Below, one piece after another: positions 38,647 to 47,923 of a stretch of DNA of 64,000 bases. The stretch is from contig NZ_JANUHB010000001.1 of NCBI RefSeq assembly GCF_024756255.1, forward strand, positions 930,001-994,000. The letters are read 5' to 3'. Numbering within the stretch: position 1 is the stretch's first letter; each line of letters opens with the position of its first letter. Made by a program: the position numbers and the translations under genes. Below the pieces are notes generated by a model. The model saw only the letters and a list, made by a program, of their open reading frames with translations. It was not told the DNA's origin and did not search any database. The stretch comes from Massilia agilis. GTDB lineage: Bacteria > Pseudomonadota > Gammaproteobacteria > Burkholderiales > Burkholderiaceae_D.

Positions 38647-39900
38647 ATGCGTCGCCCCGCGAAAGATTCATCCCAAAAACTGTCGGCAGAGAGCCAGCGT
38701 ATTTCCAGCATTGCCCAGGCCATCGTGCAGGCCGCCAGCCGCGTCGAGGAACGGACCTGGGAGCAGCAGCTGGACACGCACCTGCAAAAGCTGCTCAAGA
38801 CCAACCACCAGGAAAGCATCGACGCCGCGCTCAACGTCCTGTTCAAGGACGACCTGGCGGCCTACGACGTGCTGATGGATGGCGTCGAGGCGGTCAGCGA
38901 GTCCTCGTTCATGGTCGAACAGCAGGACGGCAAGGAAGTGGCCTGGCAGGCACTGCTGGTGGCCGCGCCCATTCTGGCCTGGACCCGCTTTTCGATCGCC
39001 TCCGGCGCGATTGCCGCAGACCTGCTGGGCACGCTGACCGCGCACTTCTCGGCCCACCTGCTGGCCGAAGGCACGCGCATCGCGATGGCGCCCACGCTGT
39101 ACGCCATCGACCAGCTGCCGCGCACCCATGCCGAGACCTACGCGATGACCCACAAGCTGGCCCAGGCCGCGCACAAGGGTTCCAGCGTCAAGCCGGCAGT
39201 ACGCGCGCCGGACACCGCGCCCTTCCTGGCCGATACGCGCTACCTGCTGGCCGTAATCGTGGCGCCGCAGGGCGCGCCGATCTTCCGCTGGCAGGAGCCG
39301 CAGCACCACATTAATTTCATGGCCGAACGTGCCAATGCACTGGAGCAGTGGCGCGCGCAGGCTACGCCGAACGTGGCGCGCCTGCTGCCCGGCTGCGGCA
39401 TCGAACTGCTGCTGCCCGAGGCCTACTATGTGGCCTGCCGCGAGGCGGACAAGCTGATCCGCCCGGTATCGATTCGCGCCGCCGTGCATTACCTGACCTA
39501 CACCCTGGGCGTGGAAGCATCGGATTTGCGCGCCGTGATCGCCGGCTTTGGCGAAGAAGCGACCGACGGCCAGATCGACGAGTACCGCGTCGGCTTCACG
39601 CTGCGCCAGTCGCCGGACGTGGTGTATGGCATCGTGTGGCCGCTATACGGGCAGGAAGACGAGGAAGGCACGCCGATGGAAGGCCCGGCGGTCGCCGGTC
39701 CGGCCCCGGTCACGCCGATCAACGAGATCGTGGCGCACCTGAACGCGGCCGGTATCGCGCACATCAAGCGCATCAGCGAGCGCTACGTGGCCGAGTATTG
39801 CGACGACTGCGGCGCGCCGCTGTTCGCCGATCCCACGGGCGAACTGGTGCATGCGGAGATGCCGGAAGACACGCCGTCCGGCACCGAGCACTTCCACTGA
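38647..39900 (+). CDS. DUF2863 family protein
   Basis: A 417-residue cytoplasmic protein. The reading frame is open far upstream, but MRRPAKDSSQKLSAES at 38647 is the natural start because the upstream part is opposite or inside the previous gene. It matches the DUF2863 family known from betaproteobacteria, and a CDDCGAPLFAD element near the C-terminus with two cysteines looks like part of a metal site. Function unknown. Confidence 0.85.
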   Translation: MRRPAKDSSQKLSAESQRISSIAQAIVQAASRVEERTWEQQLDTHLQKLLKTNHQESIDAALNVLFKDDLAAYDVLMDGVEAVSESSFMVEQQDGKEVAWQALLVAAPILAWTRFSIASGAIAADLLGTLTAHFSAHLLAEGTRIAMAPTLYAIDQLPRTHAETYAMTHKLAQAAHKGSSVKPAVRAPDTAPFLADTRYLLAVIVAPQGAPIFRWQEPQHHINFMAERANALEQWRAQATPNVARLLPGCGIELLLPEAYYVACREADKLIRPVSIRAAVHYLTYTLGVEASDLRAVIAGFGEEATDGQIDEYRVGFTLRQSPDVVYGIVWPLYGQEDEEGTPMEGPAVAGPAPVTPINEIVAHLNAAGIAHIKRISERYVAEYCDDCGAPLFADPTGELVHAEMPEDTPSGTEHFH

Positions 39901-39993
39901 CAAGACCGTTTCGACGTTCCGCGGCCGCGATGCACCTGCCTCGCGGCCGTTTTCAATTCTGCTTGCGCAACCGCACGCGGGGGCATCCTTGCC

Positions 39994-41037
39994 TCAGTCG
40001 CTGTCATCTGCCCCGTGTCCGTCGCGCACCGGTTTCAGCAGGATGGGGCCGCACAAGTTCTCGTTGCAGCCGTACCCGACGATCTCCTGGCGGTCGTTGA
40101 TTGCCTGCGGATAGCCGATGGTAAATCCCGACGCGGGGTCGATCAGGTCATTCAAGTCGCGGGCCCCTTTGCCCGGCTGGTACAGGTAACCGCCCGGGCC
40201 AGTCAGGTATCCGCCGACCACCTGGCCCTCGATATTGATGTCCCTGGCGTCGGCCACGCGGTCCAGCAGGACCTTCATGGTGCCCTTATGCCACAACACG
40301 GCACGCGTGCCCTCGATGCCGCCGTTGTACACCTGGGTGACGCCAACGATCTGTCCGCGCAAATTGATTTTCGTGGCCAGGCTGGTGTGCCCGGCCGGTG
40401 TCGGGAGGGCATGCATGACGCCGTTCTCGTACAGGAATGCGACCTGGTACCCCGGTTCGGGCGGCGTGTTGGGCTGCGACACGGCGCCGACAATCTGGCC
40501 GCGGTCATTGATGCTGTTGGCGAAATCGATGCGCCTGGGTCCGCCAAGGGTGCCGAGCAAGCGCACGGTGCCGCGCGTGAGCAGGTAGGCAAGCGACTCG
40601 TCCTGGACGTCGGACAGGCCGCCGACGATCTGCCCGACATTGTTGATGTCATTGGCGACCGAGTACGCGTGGCTGCTGACCGCGAGTGGCTGCGCCGCGC
40701 CATTGACGAAGATGACCGCGTGGCGGGGCCCGTCAAGGCTATACGAATAGCCGACCACCTGTCCCCTGTCGTTCAGGCCGGAGGGGATCGCCCAGGTGTC
40801 GCCGGGAAGCGGTATGAGCTGCGTTAGTTTTCCATGAGAATAGCAATAGCCGGCATTGGTACTCAGGAAGCCACAGATCAGGCCGCGGTCGTTGATCATG
40901 TTGGCGACTCCCGATCCCTGGCCGGGCGTGAACGGGACGAGTACGGTCACCTTGTAGGGATACCTGGGCGCTGCCTGGACCGCGGAGGCAAGAGCGGCAG
41001 CGGCCAGAAGCCCGGCAGCACGTCGTGGGGTCAGCAT
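39994..41037 (-). CDS. Exported HAF-repeat protein
   Basis: A 347-residue protein with signal peptide MLTPRRAAGLLAAAALASAV. It has at least seven repeats with the pattern (I/L)NDRGQ(I/V)VG, for example LNDRGQVVGYSY, INNVGQIVGGLS, INDRGQIVGAVS, INLRGQIVGVTQ and INDRQEIVGYG. This is the HAF-repeat type of extracellular beta-propeller-like protein. No PEP-CTERM tail or enzyme domain is seen. Confidence 0.85.
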   Translation of the reverse strand: MLTPRRAAGLLAAAALASAVQAAPRYPYKVTVLVPFTPGQGSGVANMINDRGLICGFLSTNAGYCYSHGKLTQLIPLPGDTWAIPSGLNDRGQVVGYSYSLDGPRHAVIFVNGAAQPLAVSSHAYSVANDINNVGQIVGGLSDVQDESLAYLLTRGTVRLLGTLGGPRRIDFANSINDRGQIVGAVSQPNTPPEPGYQVAFLYENGVMHALPTPAGHTSLATKINLRGQIVGVTQVYNGGIEGTRAVLWHKGTMKVLLDRVADARDINIEGQVVGGYLTGPGGYLYQPGKGARDLNDLIDPASGFTIGYPQAINDRQEIVGYGCNENLCGPILLKPVRDGHGADDSD

Positions 41038-41186
41038 TTTTCCCTCCTTGTTGATTGGCGCCTACCCAGCGTAGGCGCGAGTGCAAACCAAGGTTTGACA
41101 TCGGCCAACCGCCGCAATGGAACCGGACCATCGACTGGTCCCGCCTCAAACCGGCTGCAGGTATCCGGATCCGCAGGTTTTGACAC

Positions 41187-41216
41187 AAAAAAAAGCCGCA
41201 TCCTTTCGAATGCGGC
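41187..41216 (-). terminator. Rho-independent terminator of the serine hydrolase gene
   Basis: On the minus strand, stem GCCGCAT / ATGCGGC followed by eight T, 22 bases beyond the stop of the beta-lactamase-like gene. Confidence 0.9.
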
Positions 41217-41237
41217 CTCTCGCGATTTCCTGCGCAG

Positions 41238-42386
41238 TTACCGGATCGCGGCGATCACCCGTTTGGCAAACTCTGCCGGGTTGCCAGCGTGCCAGCGCCA
41301 CACGATCACCAGGTCGTGATCCGGCGAGATGACGATGTCGTTGCTGCCCGCACCCAGCGCCGCGAATGCGTTCGACGGCAGCCCCGGCAGGTTCTTGCCC
41401 TTGGTGTTCAGCCACCACAGGTAGCCATAGTCCGGCCCGTGCTCGCTCGGGGTGAGCGCCGCCTTCACGTAGGTCGGCGGCAGGATCTGCTTGCCGTTCC
41501 ACGCGCCGCCGCGCAGCCACAGGTAGCCGAAGCGCGCCATGTCCCAGGAGTTGATCCACATGCCGCCGCCCCAGCGCGTACCGCCGCTGACCGAGGCCAC
41601 CTGCTTGCCGTTCAGCTCGACATAGCTGTTGTGGTAAGGCACCCATTTCCACGTGTTCGACGCCCCGATCGGGTTCATCACTTCCTGCTCGAACACCTCC
41701 GGCACCGGCTTGCCGAACACGCGCAGCAGCGACAGGGCAAAGCGGTTGATGCGCACGTCGTTGTACTCGTAGAAGGTGCCCGGCTGCTGGAACGTGCGCG
41801 GCTTGCGCTCGCCCGCGCCGAAGGCTTCGTGGCCGATGAAGTTGGCATTCTTGCCCCACAGGCTGCCTTCCCACTCGCTTTCCTGCTGCAGGTGGTGCTT
41901 CCAGGTGATCGGCGCATTGTGTTCGGAAGCATAGCCGCCGTCGTTCACCCGTTTCGCCACCGGCTCGTCGAGGGTGCCGATGCGCCCGTCGCGCAGTGCC
42001 ACGCCAGCCACCGTCGAGAGCATGCTCTTGGCCACCGAATAAGTCGGGTCGACGAATTGGGTGTCGCCGAATTCGGCCACCACGTAGCCCTTGTAGATCA
42101 CCACGCCGTTGGTCGCCGCGCGCTTGGTCGGCAACGAGCCGAGCGGCGTGCCGAAGGCGGCCTGCTGGTCGGAGAAATCGCGCTCGCGCGTGGTCTCGTG
42201 CGACTGGGCAAAGGCGACCGCTTCGGCCAGCCGGGCCGGGTCCATGCCCAGCTCGGCGGGAGACTTGTGCGCCCAGGACTGGGCCGGCGGATAGTACGGC
42301 GCCGGCGCAGGCGCGGCGGCAAAGCCGGCCCGCACGACCAGCGCGAGGCAGAGCCCGAGGGCGGTGCGGCGCGGCAAACTCGTCAT
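41238..42386 (-). CDS. Class C beta-lactamase-like serine hydrolase
   Basis: A 382-residue exported protein started at ATG 42386 (signal MTSLPRRTALGLCLALVVRA; this ATG overlaps the stop of the CYTH gene). SxxK motif SVAKSMLSTVAG, YxN motif YEYNDVRINRFALSL, and a late region with WRWHAGNP in place of the usual KTG/HTG box. These make it a penicillin-binding-protein/esterase EstB-type hydrolase; resistance to antibiotics cannot be claimed. It is the last gene of an M14-CYTH-hydrolase set. Confidence 0.88.
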   Translation of the reverse strand: MTSLPRRTALGLCLALVVRAGFAAAPAPAPYYPPAQSWAHKSPAELGMDPARLAEAVAFAQSHETTRERDFSDQQAAFGTPLGSLPTKRAATNGVVIYKGYVVAEFGDTQFVDPTYSVAKSMLSTVAGVALRDGRIGTLDEPVAKRVNDGGYASEHNAPITWKHHLQQESEWEGSLWGKNANFIGHEAFGAGERKPRTFQQPGTFYEYNDVRINRFALSLLRVFGKPVPEVFEQEVMNPIGASNTWKWVPYHNSYVELNGKQVASVSGGTRWGGGMWINSWDMARFGYLWLRGGAWNGKQILPPTYVKAALTPSEHGPDYGYLWWLNTKGKNLPGLPSNAFAALGAGSNDIVISPDHDLVIVWRWHAGNPAEFAKRVIAAIR

Positions 42387-42859
42387 GTTTGTTGTTTCCA
42401 CTTTGAATACGGCAAACGAATCAGGCTTGAGTTGTAGTAGCGAGGGTCGCCCGTGACCTCCTCGCCGATCCAGGCCGGCTTGGCGAAGGCTTCGTCCTCG
42501 GATGCCAGTTCGATCTCGGCGACTGCCATGCCGGCGTTCTCGCCCAGGAATTCGTCCACTTCCCAGGTGTGGCCGGCGAACGCGATGCGGCGGCGATATT
42601 TCTCGATCAGCGGACGCTCGCACACGTGGTTGAGCAGTTCGGCGACCTCAGGCAAGGGAATCGGGTATTCCCACTCCCCGCGCGCGGCGCCCTGGTTCTT
42701 GCTCTTGATGGTGATCCACGCCTGGTCGCCTTCGATCCGCACGCGCACCGTGCGCGCGGGATCGAGGTTCAGGTAGCCCTGGCGCATCAGGCTGGGCTCG
42801 CCCAGCGCACGCCAGGCGCCGCCTTCGAGCAGGAACTTGCGCTCGATCTCGACGCCCAC
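42383..42859 (-). CDS. CYTH-domain protein
   Basis: A 158-residue protein read from GTG 42859, three bases after the M14 stop. It has the family start VEIERKFLL (the ExExK signature), alternating charged strands VRVRIEGDQAWITIKSK, EKYRRRIAFAGHTWEVDEF and VAEIELASEDEAF. The fold forms a tunnel that binds triphosphate and metal ions; members are triphosphatases or adenylate cyclases. Here most probably an inorganic triphosphatase. Confidence 0.9.
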   Translation of the reverse strand: MGVEIERKFLLEGGAWRALGEPSLMRQGYLNLDPARTVRVRIEGDQAWITIKSKNQGAARGEWEYPIPLPEVAELLNHVCERPLIEKYRRRIAFAGHTWEVDEFLGENAGMAVAEIELASEDEAFAKPAWIGEEVTGDPRYYNSSLIRLPYSKWKQQT

Positions 42860-42862
42860 GGG

Positions 42863-43984
42863 TCAGTCCAGCGATTGCAGGATCGGCTGCAGCATGGCCG
42901 CGCCCAGCGCCGCGCTGCGTGCGCCGTTCCAGCCGGTGTGCAGGTCGGGCAGGTTGGCGTTGTCCTTGAACGGCATTTCGAGCGTCAGCGACAGGCACTT
43001 GAAGGTGTGGCCGATGTACTTGGAGGCCAGCGTGAGCAGTTCCTCGTTGTACTTGCTGGCGGCGTAGCCGATCTTGTTCTGGAAGTCGGGGCTGGCGGCC
43101 ATGTAGCGCTCGATGAAGGCGTTCTGGCGATCCAGGCGCTCCGGCGTGAAGTCGGCCAGCATTTCGTTGCCAGCCACAAAGTTGTACGGCAGCGCCTCGT
43201 CGCCGTGGATGTCGAAGAACATGTCCACGCCGGTTTCGTGGATCTTGTTCTTCACGCACAGCACCTCGGGGCTGCGCTCCGGCGTCGGGGTCATCCACTC
43301 GCGGTTCAGGTTGGCGCCGGCCGCATTGGTGCGCAGGTTGCCGCGCGCTGCCCCGTCCGGGTTCATGTTGGGGACGATGTAGAACACGGCGCGCTGCAGC
43401 AGCTTTTTGGCGATCGGGTTGGCGTTGTCGAGCAGCGCGTCCATCATGCCCTCGACGAACCATTCGGCCATGGTTTCGCCCGGGTGCTGGCGTGCGATCA
43501 CCCAGATTTTCTTTTCGGCGGCCGGGTTGCCGACCACCACCAGGTTCATGTCGCGGCCATCGACCGTGGTGCCGATGTCGAGCACGCGCGCAACCGGGTT
43601 CTCGGCCACTTCGCCCAACAGGCGCAGGTGACGCTCCCAGCTGTAGGGCTCGAAATAGGCGAAGTAGATGCTGTCCAGTTCAGGCGTGACGCGCACCGTC
43701 ATCACCTGGCCGTCGAAGGTGGTCGGCACGCGGAACCAGTTCTCGGTGTCGTAGCTGGCGCAGACCTGGTAGTCCTCGAAGCCCTTCGGATAGGTGGCCT
43801 GCCCGGCGTTCAGGAAACGGATCGTGCACGCCTGGCCGCGCGCGCCCTGCAGGCGGAAATGGAACCACTGGTGGATGTCGGCGTGCGAATCGCTGCGCAG
43901 GTTGAGGTCGATCTGGTCGGCTCGCTCCGCGTTTACCACGTCGATGGCACCGGAGTCGAAAAGCTGGCTGATCTTGATGGGCAT
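42863..43984 (-). CDS. M14-family zinc carboxypeptidase, cytosolic type
   Basis: A 373-residue protein without signal peptide. An N-terminal beta-sandwich (FHFRLQGARGQACTIRFLNA) precedes the peptidase domain, as in cytosolic carboxypeptidases. Zinc ligands: HPGE in VIARQHPGETMAEWFVEGMM and His in MFFDIHGDEALPYNF; catalytic Glu in LSLTLEMPFKDN. Bacterial members of this group remove C-terminal residues from peptides. It heads an operon with the CYTH and serine hydrolase genes. Confidence 0.9.
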   Translation of the reverse strand: MPIKISQLFDSGAIDVVNAERADQIDLNLRSDSHADIHQWFHFRLQGARGQACTIRFLNAGQATYPKGFEDYQVCASYDTENWFRVPTTFDGQVMTVRVTPELDSIYFAYFEPYSWERHLRLLGEVAENPVARVLDIGTTVDGRDMNLVVVGNPAAEKKIWVIARQHPGETMAEWFVEGMMDALLDNANPIAKKLLQRAVFYIVPNMNPDGAARGNLRTNAAGANLNREWMTPTPERSPEVLCVKNKIHETGVDMFFDIHGDEALPYNFVAGNEMLADFTPERLDRQNAFIERYMAASPDFQNKIGYAASKYNEELLTLASKYIGHTFKCLSLTLEMPFKDNANLPDLHTGWNGARSAALGAAMLQPILQSLD

Positions 43985-44066
43985 GGGCTGATCCTTAATT
44001 AATGATTCACAACACGCCCCATGATACCGGATTTGCCCCGGCCGCCCCAGCCTCTCGCGCCCGTGT

Positions 44067-44465
44067 TTACTCGGCGTCCAGGTCGATCAGGTCGTGCCGG
44101 TATGCCTCGAGAATCTGGCGCAGCAGCTCGACGTTGGAGCGGTCCAGCATCACGGTCAGGTCCTGCTTCATGTTCTCCGCCTGGAAGTTCATGCGCAGCG
44201 CGCCCGGGAATTCCTTGCACTGCACGCTGGCCGCGCGCGGCGCGTTCCAGTCTTCCTGCAGGATCGGCGACGGGGCCGGCGGCGGGCGCAGCGTCGGGTC
44301 CTGGTTCACCGGCAGGTGCTTGAGCAGCCAGAACACGATCGTGGCGGGAATCACGATGCGCACGTCGCTCGCGCCATGCGCCGAAAACTTTGCGAGCAGC
44401 ACGTTGCCGACCTTGTCGCACTGCATGGAGATACTCTTGACTTGACGGATGACCGCTTGTTTCAC
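44067..44465 (-). CDS. Small cytoplasmic protein of unknown function
   Basis: A 132-residue protein read from GTG 44465. Beta-type N-terminal part (NVLLAKFSAHGASDVRIVIP), a helix TIVFWLLKHLPVN, a Pro-rich loop, then FQAENMKQDLTVMLDRSNVE and LLRQILEAYRHDLIDLDAE. I do not recognise it with confidence. It is a lone gene between the M14 operon and the stress-type genes. Confidence 0.65.
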   Translation of the reverse strand: MKQAVIRQVKSISMQCDKVGNVLLAKFSAHGASDVRIVIPATIVFWLLKHLPVNQDPTLRPPPAPSPILQEDWNAPRAASVQCKEFPGALRMNFQAENMKQDLTVMLDRSNVELLRQILEAYRHDLIDLDAE

Positions 44466-44531
44466 GACGATTCCTCAGGTAGATGGGTTGGAAAACGGCG
44501 CAGCGATTCTAACCCATCCGTTTGGCAAACG

Positions 44532-44561
44532 GAAAGAAAACGGGGAGCTCGCTGCTCCCCG
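44532..44561 (-). terminator. Rho-independent terminator of the KGG-motif gene
   Basis: On the minus strand, stem CGGGGAGC / GCTCCCCG with a five-base loop, followed by TTTTCTTTC, 44 bases beyond the KGG gene stop. Confidence 0.85.
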
Positions 44562-44605
44562 TCCTTGCTTGCACAGTTGCCGCCGGCGCAGGCCGGCAGT
44601 AACGC

Positions 44606-44905
44606 TTACTGCTTGTTGCCGCCGCGCGAACTTTGGCGATTGCCGCCGCTGCTGCTGCGCGCTGCGCCGCCCGAGCTCGCATTGGCCGACTGGCGGTTGC
44701 CGTGGCTCATGCTGCCGGCACGGCGTGCCTCTTCCGAGGTGAACTCGTGCGCAGTGCCTTTCGCGTGTGCTGCCTTGCCGCCCTGGCTTGCGATCTCGCG
44801 CTGGCGTGCCGGGTCCATCGATGCAAAGCCGCGGTTGCGGGTGCCACTGCTCTGGCTGTTGCCTTGGCTGCCGCTTTGCTTGTTGCCTTGGTTGCTAGAT
44901 GCCAT
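44606..44905 (-). CDS. KGG-motif stress-type hydrophilic protein
   Basis: A 99-residue, very hydrophilic protein rich in Ser, Gly, Asn and Gln. It contains RGFASMDPARQREIASQGGK and AAHAKGTAHEFTSEEARRAG, the KGG repeat found in YciG/GsiB-type general stress proteins; the rest is low complexity. ATG 44905 is preferred. It is divergent from another hydrophilic, Gln/Gly-rich gene, and both appear to have CTATAGT/CTATACT-type -10 sites. Confidence 0.85.
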   Translation of the reverse strand: MASSNQGNKQSGSQGNSQSSGTRNRGFASMDPARQREIASQGGKAAHAKGTAHEFTSEEARRAGSMSHGNRQSANASSGGAARSSSGGNRQSSRGGNKQ

Positions 44906-45233
44906 GAGTACTCTCCTCTTCTCATAAAAACCGCCGCGTCCTGCGGCAGGCCTTGGTCCCCACCGCACAGCTCGCGCCGATGAGTGAGGGTCGAAATCAT
45001 CTTAGGCATGCAGGCTGGATGAGACTATAGGACGTTTTCAGATGACTTTGTAGGAATTCACGAGACAGAAAATGCTGTGTCGAAAGCACTCGTCAATTTC
45101 ACAGGGCCGAAACCGTCCTACACATTGCCCTTCCGTCTTCCTATACTGCTCTTTGACCAAGGCGCGCATCATTGTGTTTTCAGGCAGCGTCAGCGGCGCT
45201 TCCTGCTTTTGTCTTCTTTCGAAAGGAACGGAC
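44906..45233. promoter_or_regulatory. Divergent promoter region of two stress-type genes
   Basis: About 328 bases. On the plus strand CCTATACT (45141-45147) lies about 87 bases before the right-hand start. On the minus strand CCTATAGT (revcomp of about 45023-45030) lies about 118 bases before the left-hand start. Both resemble the CTAyrCT -10 used by sigma S. No -35 is convincing and no small gene is seen. Confidence 0.4.
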
Positions 45234-46268
45234 ATGGACGCGAACCAACGCAGCGAAGTGAACAACCAGACCAACAACGGTGCCAACGAGAAGTGGACCC
45301 CGGGGTCGCAGGGCAAGACCCAGGCCGAGGGGCCGCTGGACCACACCTATCCGCAGGGCGCGGTGCAGCAGCGCGGCAACCAGCAGGAGGGTCATGCGGG
45401 CACGCAGCAAAGCGGCGCCGGTCCCGGCATCACCGGCCCGGCCCAGGACCTGGGTCCGGACCTGCACGGCGGCTCGATGCAGACGCAGCAGACCGGCGGC
45501 ACCGGGCCGCAGCAAGGCATCACCGACAGCCACCAGCGCGCGATGGAACAGCGCTCCGGCGCGTACGGCAAACTGGAAGAGCCTGTCGGAGATCGTCCGA
45601 AGGACGCGGGCGTTTCCCTGCAAGGCGATCGCCAGAGCGGCAACACCCAGGCCAGCGAACGCATGAATCCGCAGAACGCGGCGCAGCCGGAACTACAAGG
45701 AGGCTCGCTGGGTGTTCATCACGGCAACCAGCAATCGACCCAGGGCGGCGGGCAGTATGGCCCGCAGACGGCGATCCCGCGCAACCAGGGCGGTTCGATG
45801 GGACAGCAGTCGGCAACCGCGCAAGGGACGCAAGGCGGAGGACAGCTCGGGCCGCAACATGACCCGGCAGGTGTGCAGCGCACCGGCTCGATGAGCCAGC
45901 AATCGGGCAGCTTGCAGGGCCAGGGCACGGGCATGGCGCAGCCGCGCGGGGCGCAGCAGGGGCACGCCAGCACCGACCGCGTCGGCTCGCAGACGGGGAA
46001 CTATCAGCGCGAGATCGGCACGCACGAGTCCAACGACGTGACCGGCGGCCTGCCGCGCAGCCCCGGCAACAGCGGGCCGTATCCGGACAAGCGCAGCACG
46101 CACCTGACCGGGCCGGACAACCTGGCGGACCTGCATCGGGACGACATCGGCATCCACGAGTCCAACAATTCCTCGGGCGGCTTGCCGCGCAGCCCGGGCG
46201 GCGCCAACAAGCTGTCGGCGGACGAGAAGATGGACGACGATACCGGCTTCTCGAACCCGCGCCGGTGA
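45234..46268 (+). CDS. Gln/Gly-rich disordered protein
   Basis: A 344-residue protein with no signal peptide and almost no hydrophobic core. It is dominated by Gln, Gly, Ser, Pro and His (runs such as QQSATAQGTQGGGQLGP). Near the C-terminus two units repeat: EIGTHESNDVTGGLPRSPGN and DIGIHESNNSSGGLPRSPGG. GGAA lies before ATG 45234. It resembles hydrophilin-like desiccation or stress proteins; function is inferred from composition and from the KGG neighbour. Confidence 0.7.
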   Translation: MDANQRSEVNNQTNNGANEKWTPGSQGKTQAEGPLDHTYPQGAVQQRGNQQEGHAGTQQSGAGPGITGPAQDLGPDLHGGSMQTQQTGGTGPQQGITDSHQRAMEQRSGAYGKLEEPVGDRPKDAGVSLQGDRQSGNTQASERMNPQNAAQPELQGGSLGVHHGNQQSTQGGGQYGPQTAIPRNQGGSMGQQSATAQGTQGGGQLGPQHDPAGVQRTGSMSQQSGSLQGQGTGMAQPRGAQQGHASTDRVGSQTGNYQREIGTHESNDVTGGLPRSPGNSGPYPDKRSTHLTGPDNLADLHRDDIGIHESNNSSGGLPRSPGGANKLSADEKMDDDTGFSNPRR

Positions 46269-46284
46269 GGCACACGCGCTTTGC

Positions 46285-46390
46285 GTAGGGTGGGCGGGTC
46301 TCCCGCCCACGCGTTCAATGGTCGCTTGCGCCGCCTGAACGCGTGGGGTGAAGATGGCCAATGGCCAGCCGAACGAACTACCCACCCTAC
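46285..46390. repeat. GTAGGGTGGGC repeat, copy 6
   Basis: Left unit GTAGGGTGGGCGGG...CCCACGCGTTCAA; right unit with CTGAACGCGTGGG and decayed middle to CCCACCCTAC. It fills the gap between the disordered-protein gene and the convergent aldehyde dehydrogenase gene. Confidence 0.82.
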
Positions 46391-46397
46391 CAGTGGT

Positions 46398-47828
46398 TCA
46401 AGCCGACGTGTAGCTGGTCTTGACCGTGGTGAAGAACTCCGCCGCATAGCTGCCCTGCTCGCGTGCGCCGTAGCTCGATCCCTTGGTGCCGCCGAACGGC
46501 ACGTGGTAATCGACGCCTGCTGTCGGCAGGTTGACCATCACCATGCCCGCCTTGGCGTTGCGCTTGAAGTGCGTGGCATGCTTCAGCGAGGTGGTGCAGA
46601 TGCCGGCCGTCAGCCCGAACTCGGTGTCGTTGGCCAGCGCCAGCGCGTGCTCGTAGCCCTTGGCGGGAAGCACCGAGGCGACCGGGCCGAAGATTTCCTC
46701 GCGCACGTGGCGCATGCCGGGCTCGCAGTCGGCAAACAGTGCGGGCCGCAGGAAATACCCCTCCGTTTCCAGCGCCAGGCGATCGCCGCCGCTCACCAAA
46801 CGTGCGCCTTCCTGTTTGGCGATCGCGATGTACGACAGGTCCTGCTCGAGCTGGCTGCTGTCCACGACCGGGCCAATGTCCACGCCGGCATGCAGCGCAT
46901 TGCCGATCTTGAGCTGGGCCATGCGCGAGGCCATCGTATCGATGAACTTTGCGTAGATTTGCTCGTCCACAATCAGGCGCGACGAGGCAGTGCAGCGCTG
47001 GCCGGTGGAATAGAACGAGCCCTGGATCGCAGCGTTCATGGCCACGTCGAGATCGGCATCGGCCAGCACCACGAGCGGGTTCTTGCCGCCCATTTCCAGC
47101 TGCACCTTGGCGCGGCGGCGTGCACAGGCCATCAGCACGCGTTCGCCGGTGGCGGTGGAGCCGGTAAAGCTGATCGCATTGACCCGCGCATCGTTCAGCA
47201 TGGCTTCGCCAACCACGCGGCCCGGCCCCATGACCAGGTTGAACACGCCCGGCGGCAGGCCGGCACGGCTGATGATGTCGGCCAGCGCCCATGCGCAGCC
47301 CGGCACCAGGTCGGCGGGCTTGAACACGACCGCGTTGCCATATGCAAGCGCGGGGGCGATCTTCCACGCCGGGATCGCAATCGGGAAGTTCCACGGCGCG
47401 ATGATGCCGACCACGCCGACCGGCTCGCGGGTGATGTCCACCTCCACGCCAGGCCGCACCGAAGCGAGCTTGTCGCCGCGCATGCGCAGCGCCTCCTGCG
47501 CAAAGAACTTGAAAATCGTGCCCGCGCGGGCCGCCTCGCCGATTGCTTCCGGCAGCGTCTTGCCTTCCTCGCGCGCCAGCAGCGTGCCCAGCTCGGTCTT
47601 GCGGGCCAGGATCTCGTTGCCGATCGCGTCCAGCACATCGGCGCGCTGCTGCACGCCGGATAAGCCCCAGCCCGGTGCTGCAGCATGTGCGGCCTCGATG
47701 GCGAGTGCGGCCTCGGCGGTGCCGGCACTGGCGTAATCGTCAACGATGTCGCTGCGGTCGGACGGGCTGCGCGTGGTGGTGGTGGCGGCGCCGTCCACCC
47801 AGCGGCCGCCGATATACAGTTGTTTCAT
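46398..47828 (-). CDS. NAD(P)-dependent aldehyde dehydrogenase
   Basis: A 476-residue enzyme started at ATG 47828 (MKQLYIGGRWVDGA). Rossmann motif ISFTGSTATGERVLMACARR, catalytic Glu in QLEMGGKNPLVVLADAD and catalytic Cys in SFYSTGQRCTASSRLIV; IIAPWNFPIAIPAWKIAPAL is conserved. The closest type from memory is 2-oxoglutarate semialdehyde (2,5-dioxovalerate) dehydrogenase of sugar-acid pathways, but no other pathway genes are adjacent, so the substrate is open. Confidence 0.88.
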   Translation of the reverse strand: MKQLYIGGRWVDGAATTTTRSPSDRSDIVDDYASAGTAEAALAIEAAHAAAPGWGLSGVQQRADVLDAIGNEILARKTELGTLLAREEGKTLPEAIGEAARAGTIFKFFAQEALRMRGDKLASVRPGVEVDITREPVGVVGIIAPWNFPIAIPAWKIAPALAYGNAVVFKPADLVPGCAWALADIISRAGLPPGVFNLVMGPGRVVGEAMLNDARVNAISFTGSTATGERVLMACARRRAKVQLEMGGKNPLVVLADADLDVAMNAAIQGSFYSTGQRCTASSRLIVDEQIYAKFIDTMASRMAQLKIGNALHAGVDIGPVVDSSQLEQDLSYIAIAKQEGARLVSGGDRLALETEGYFLRPALFADCEPGMRHVREEIFGPVASVLPAKGYEHALALANDTEFGLTAGICTTSLKHATHFKRNAKAGMVMVNLPTAGVDYHVPFGGTKGSSYGAREQGSYAAEFFTTVKTSYTSA

Positions 47829-47923
47829 ATTGTGTCCCCTCATCCCGGATTTGGCTCATTACAGGCGCGAGTGTATCAAAGCCGAGCCCGCCTGCACCTG
47901 TGTGTTCGCAGGGGATGACATGT

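Noticed and set aside
41238..42386. Antibiotic-resistance beta-lactamase
   Set aside because: The SxxK and YxN motifs show the fold, but the KTG box is not typical and many such proteins are esterases or peptidases.
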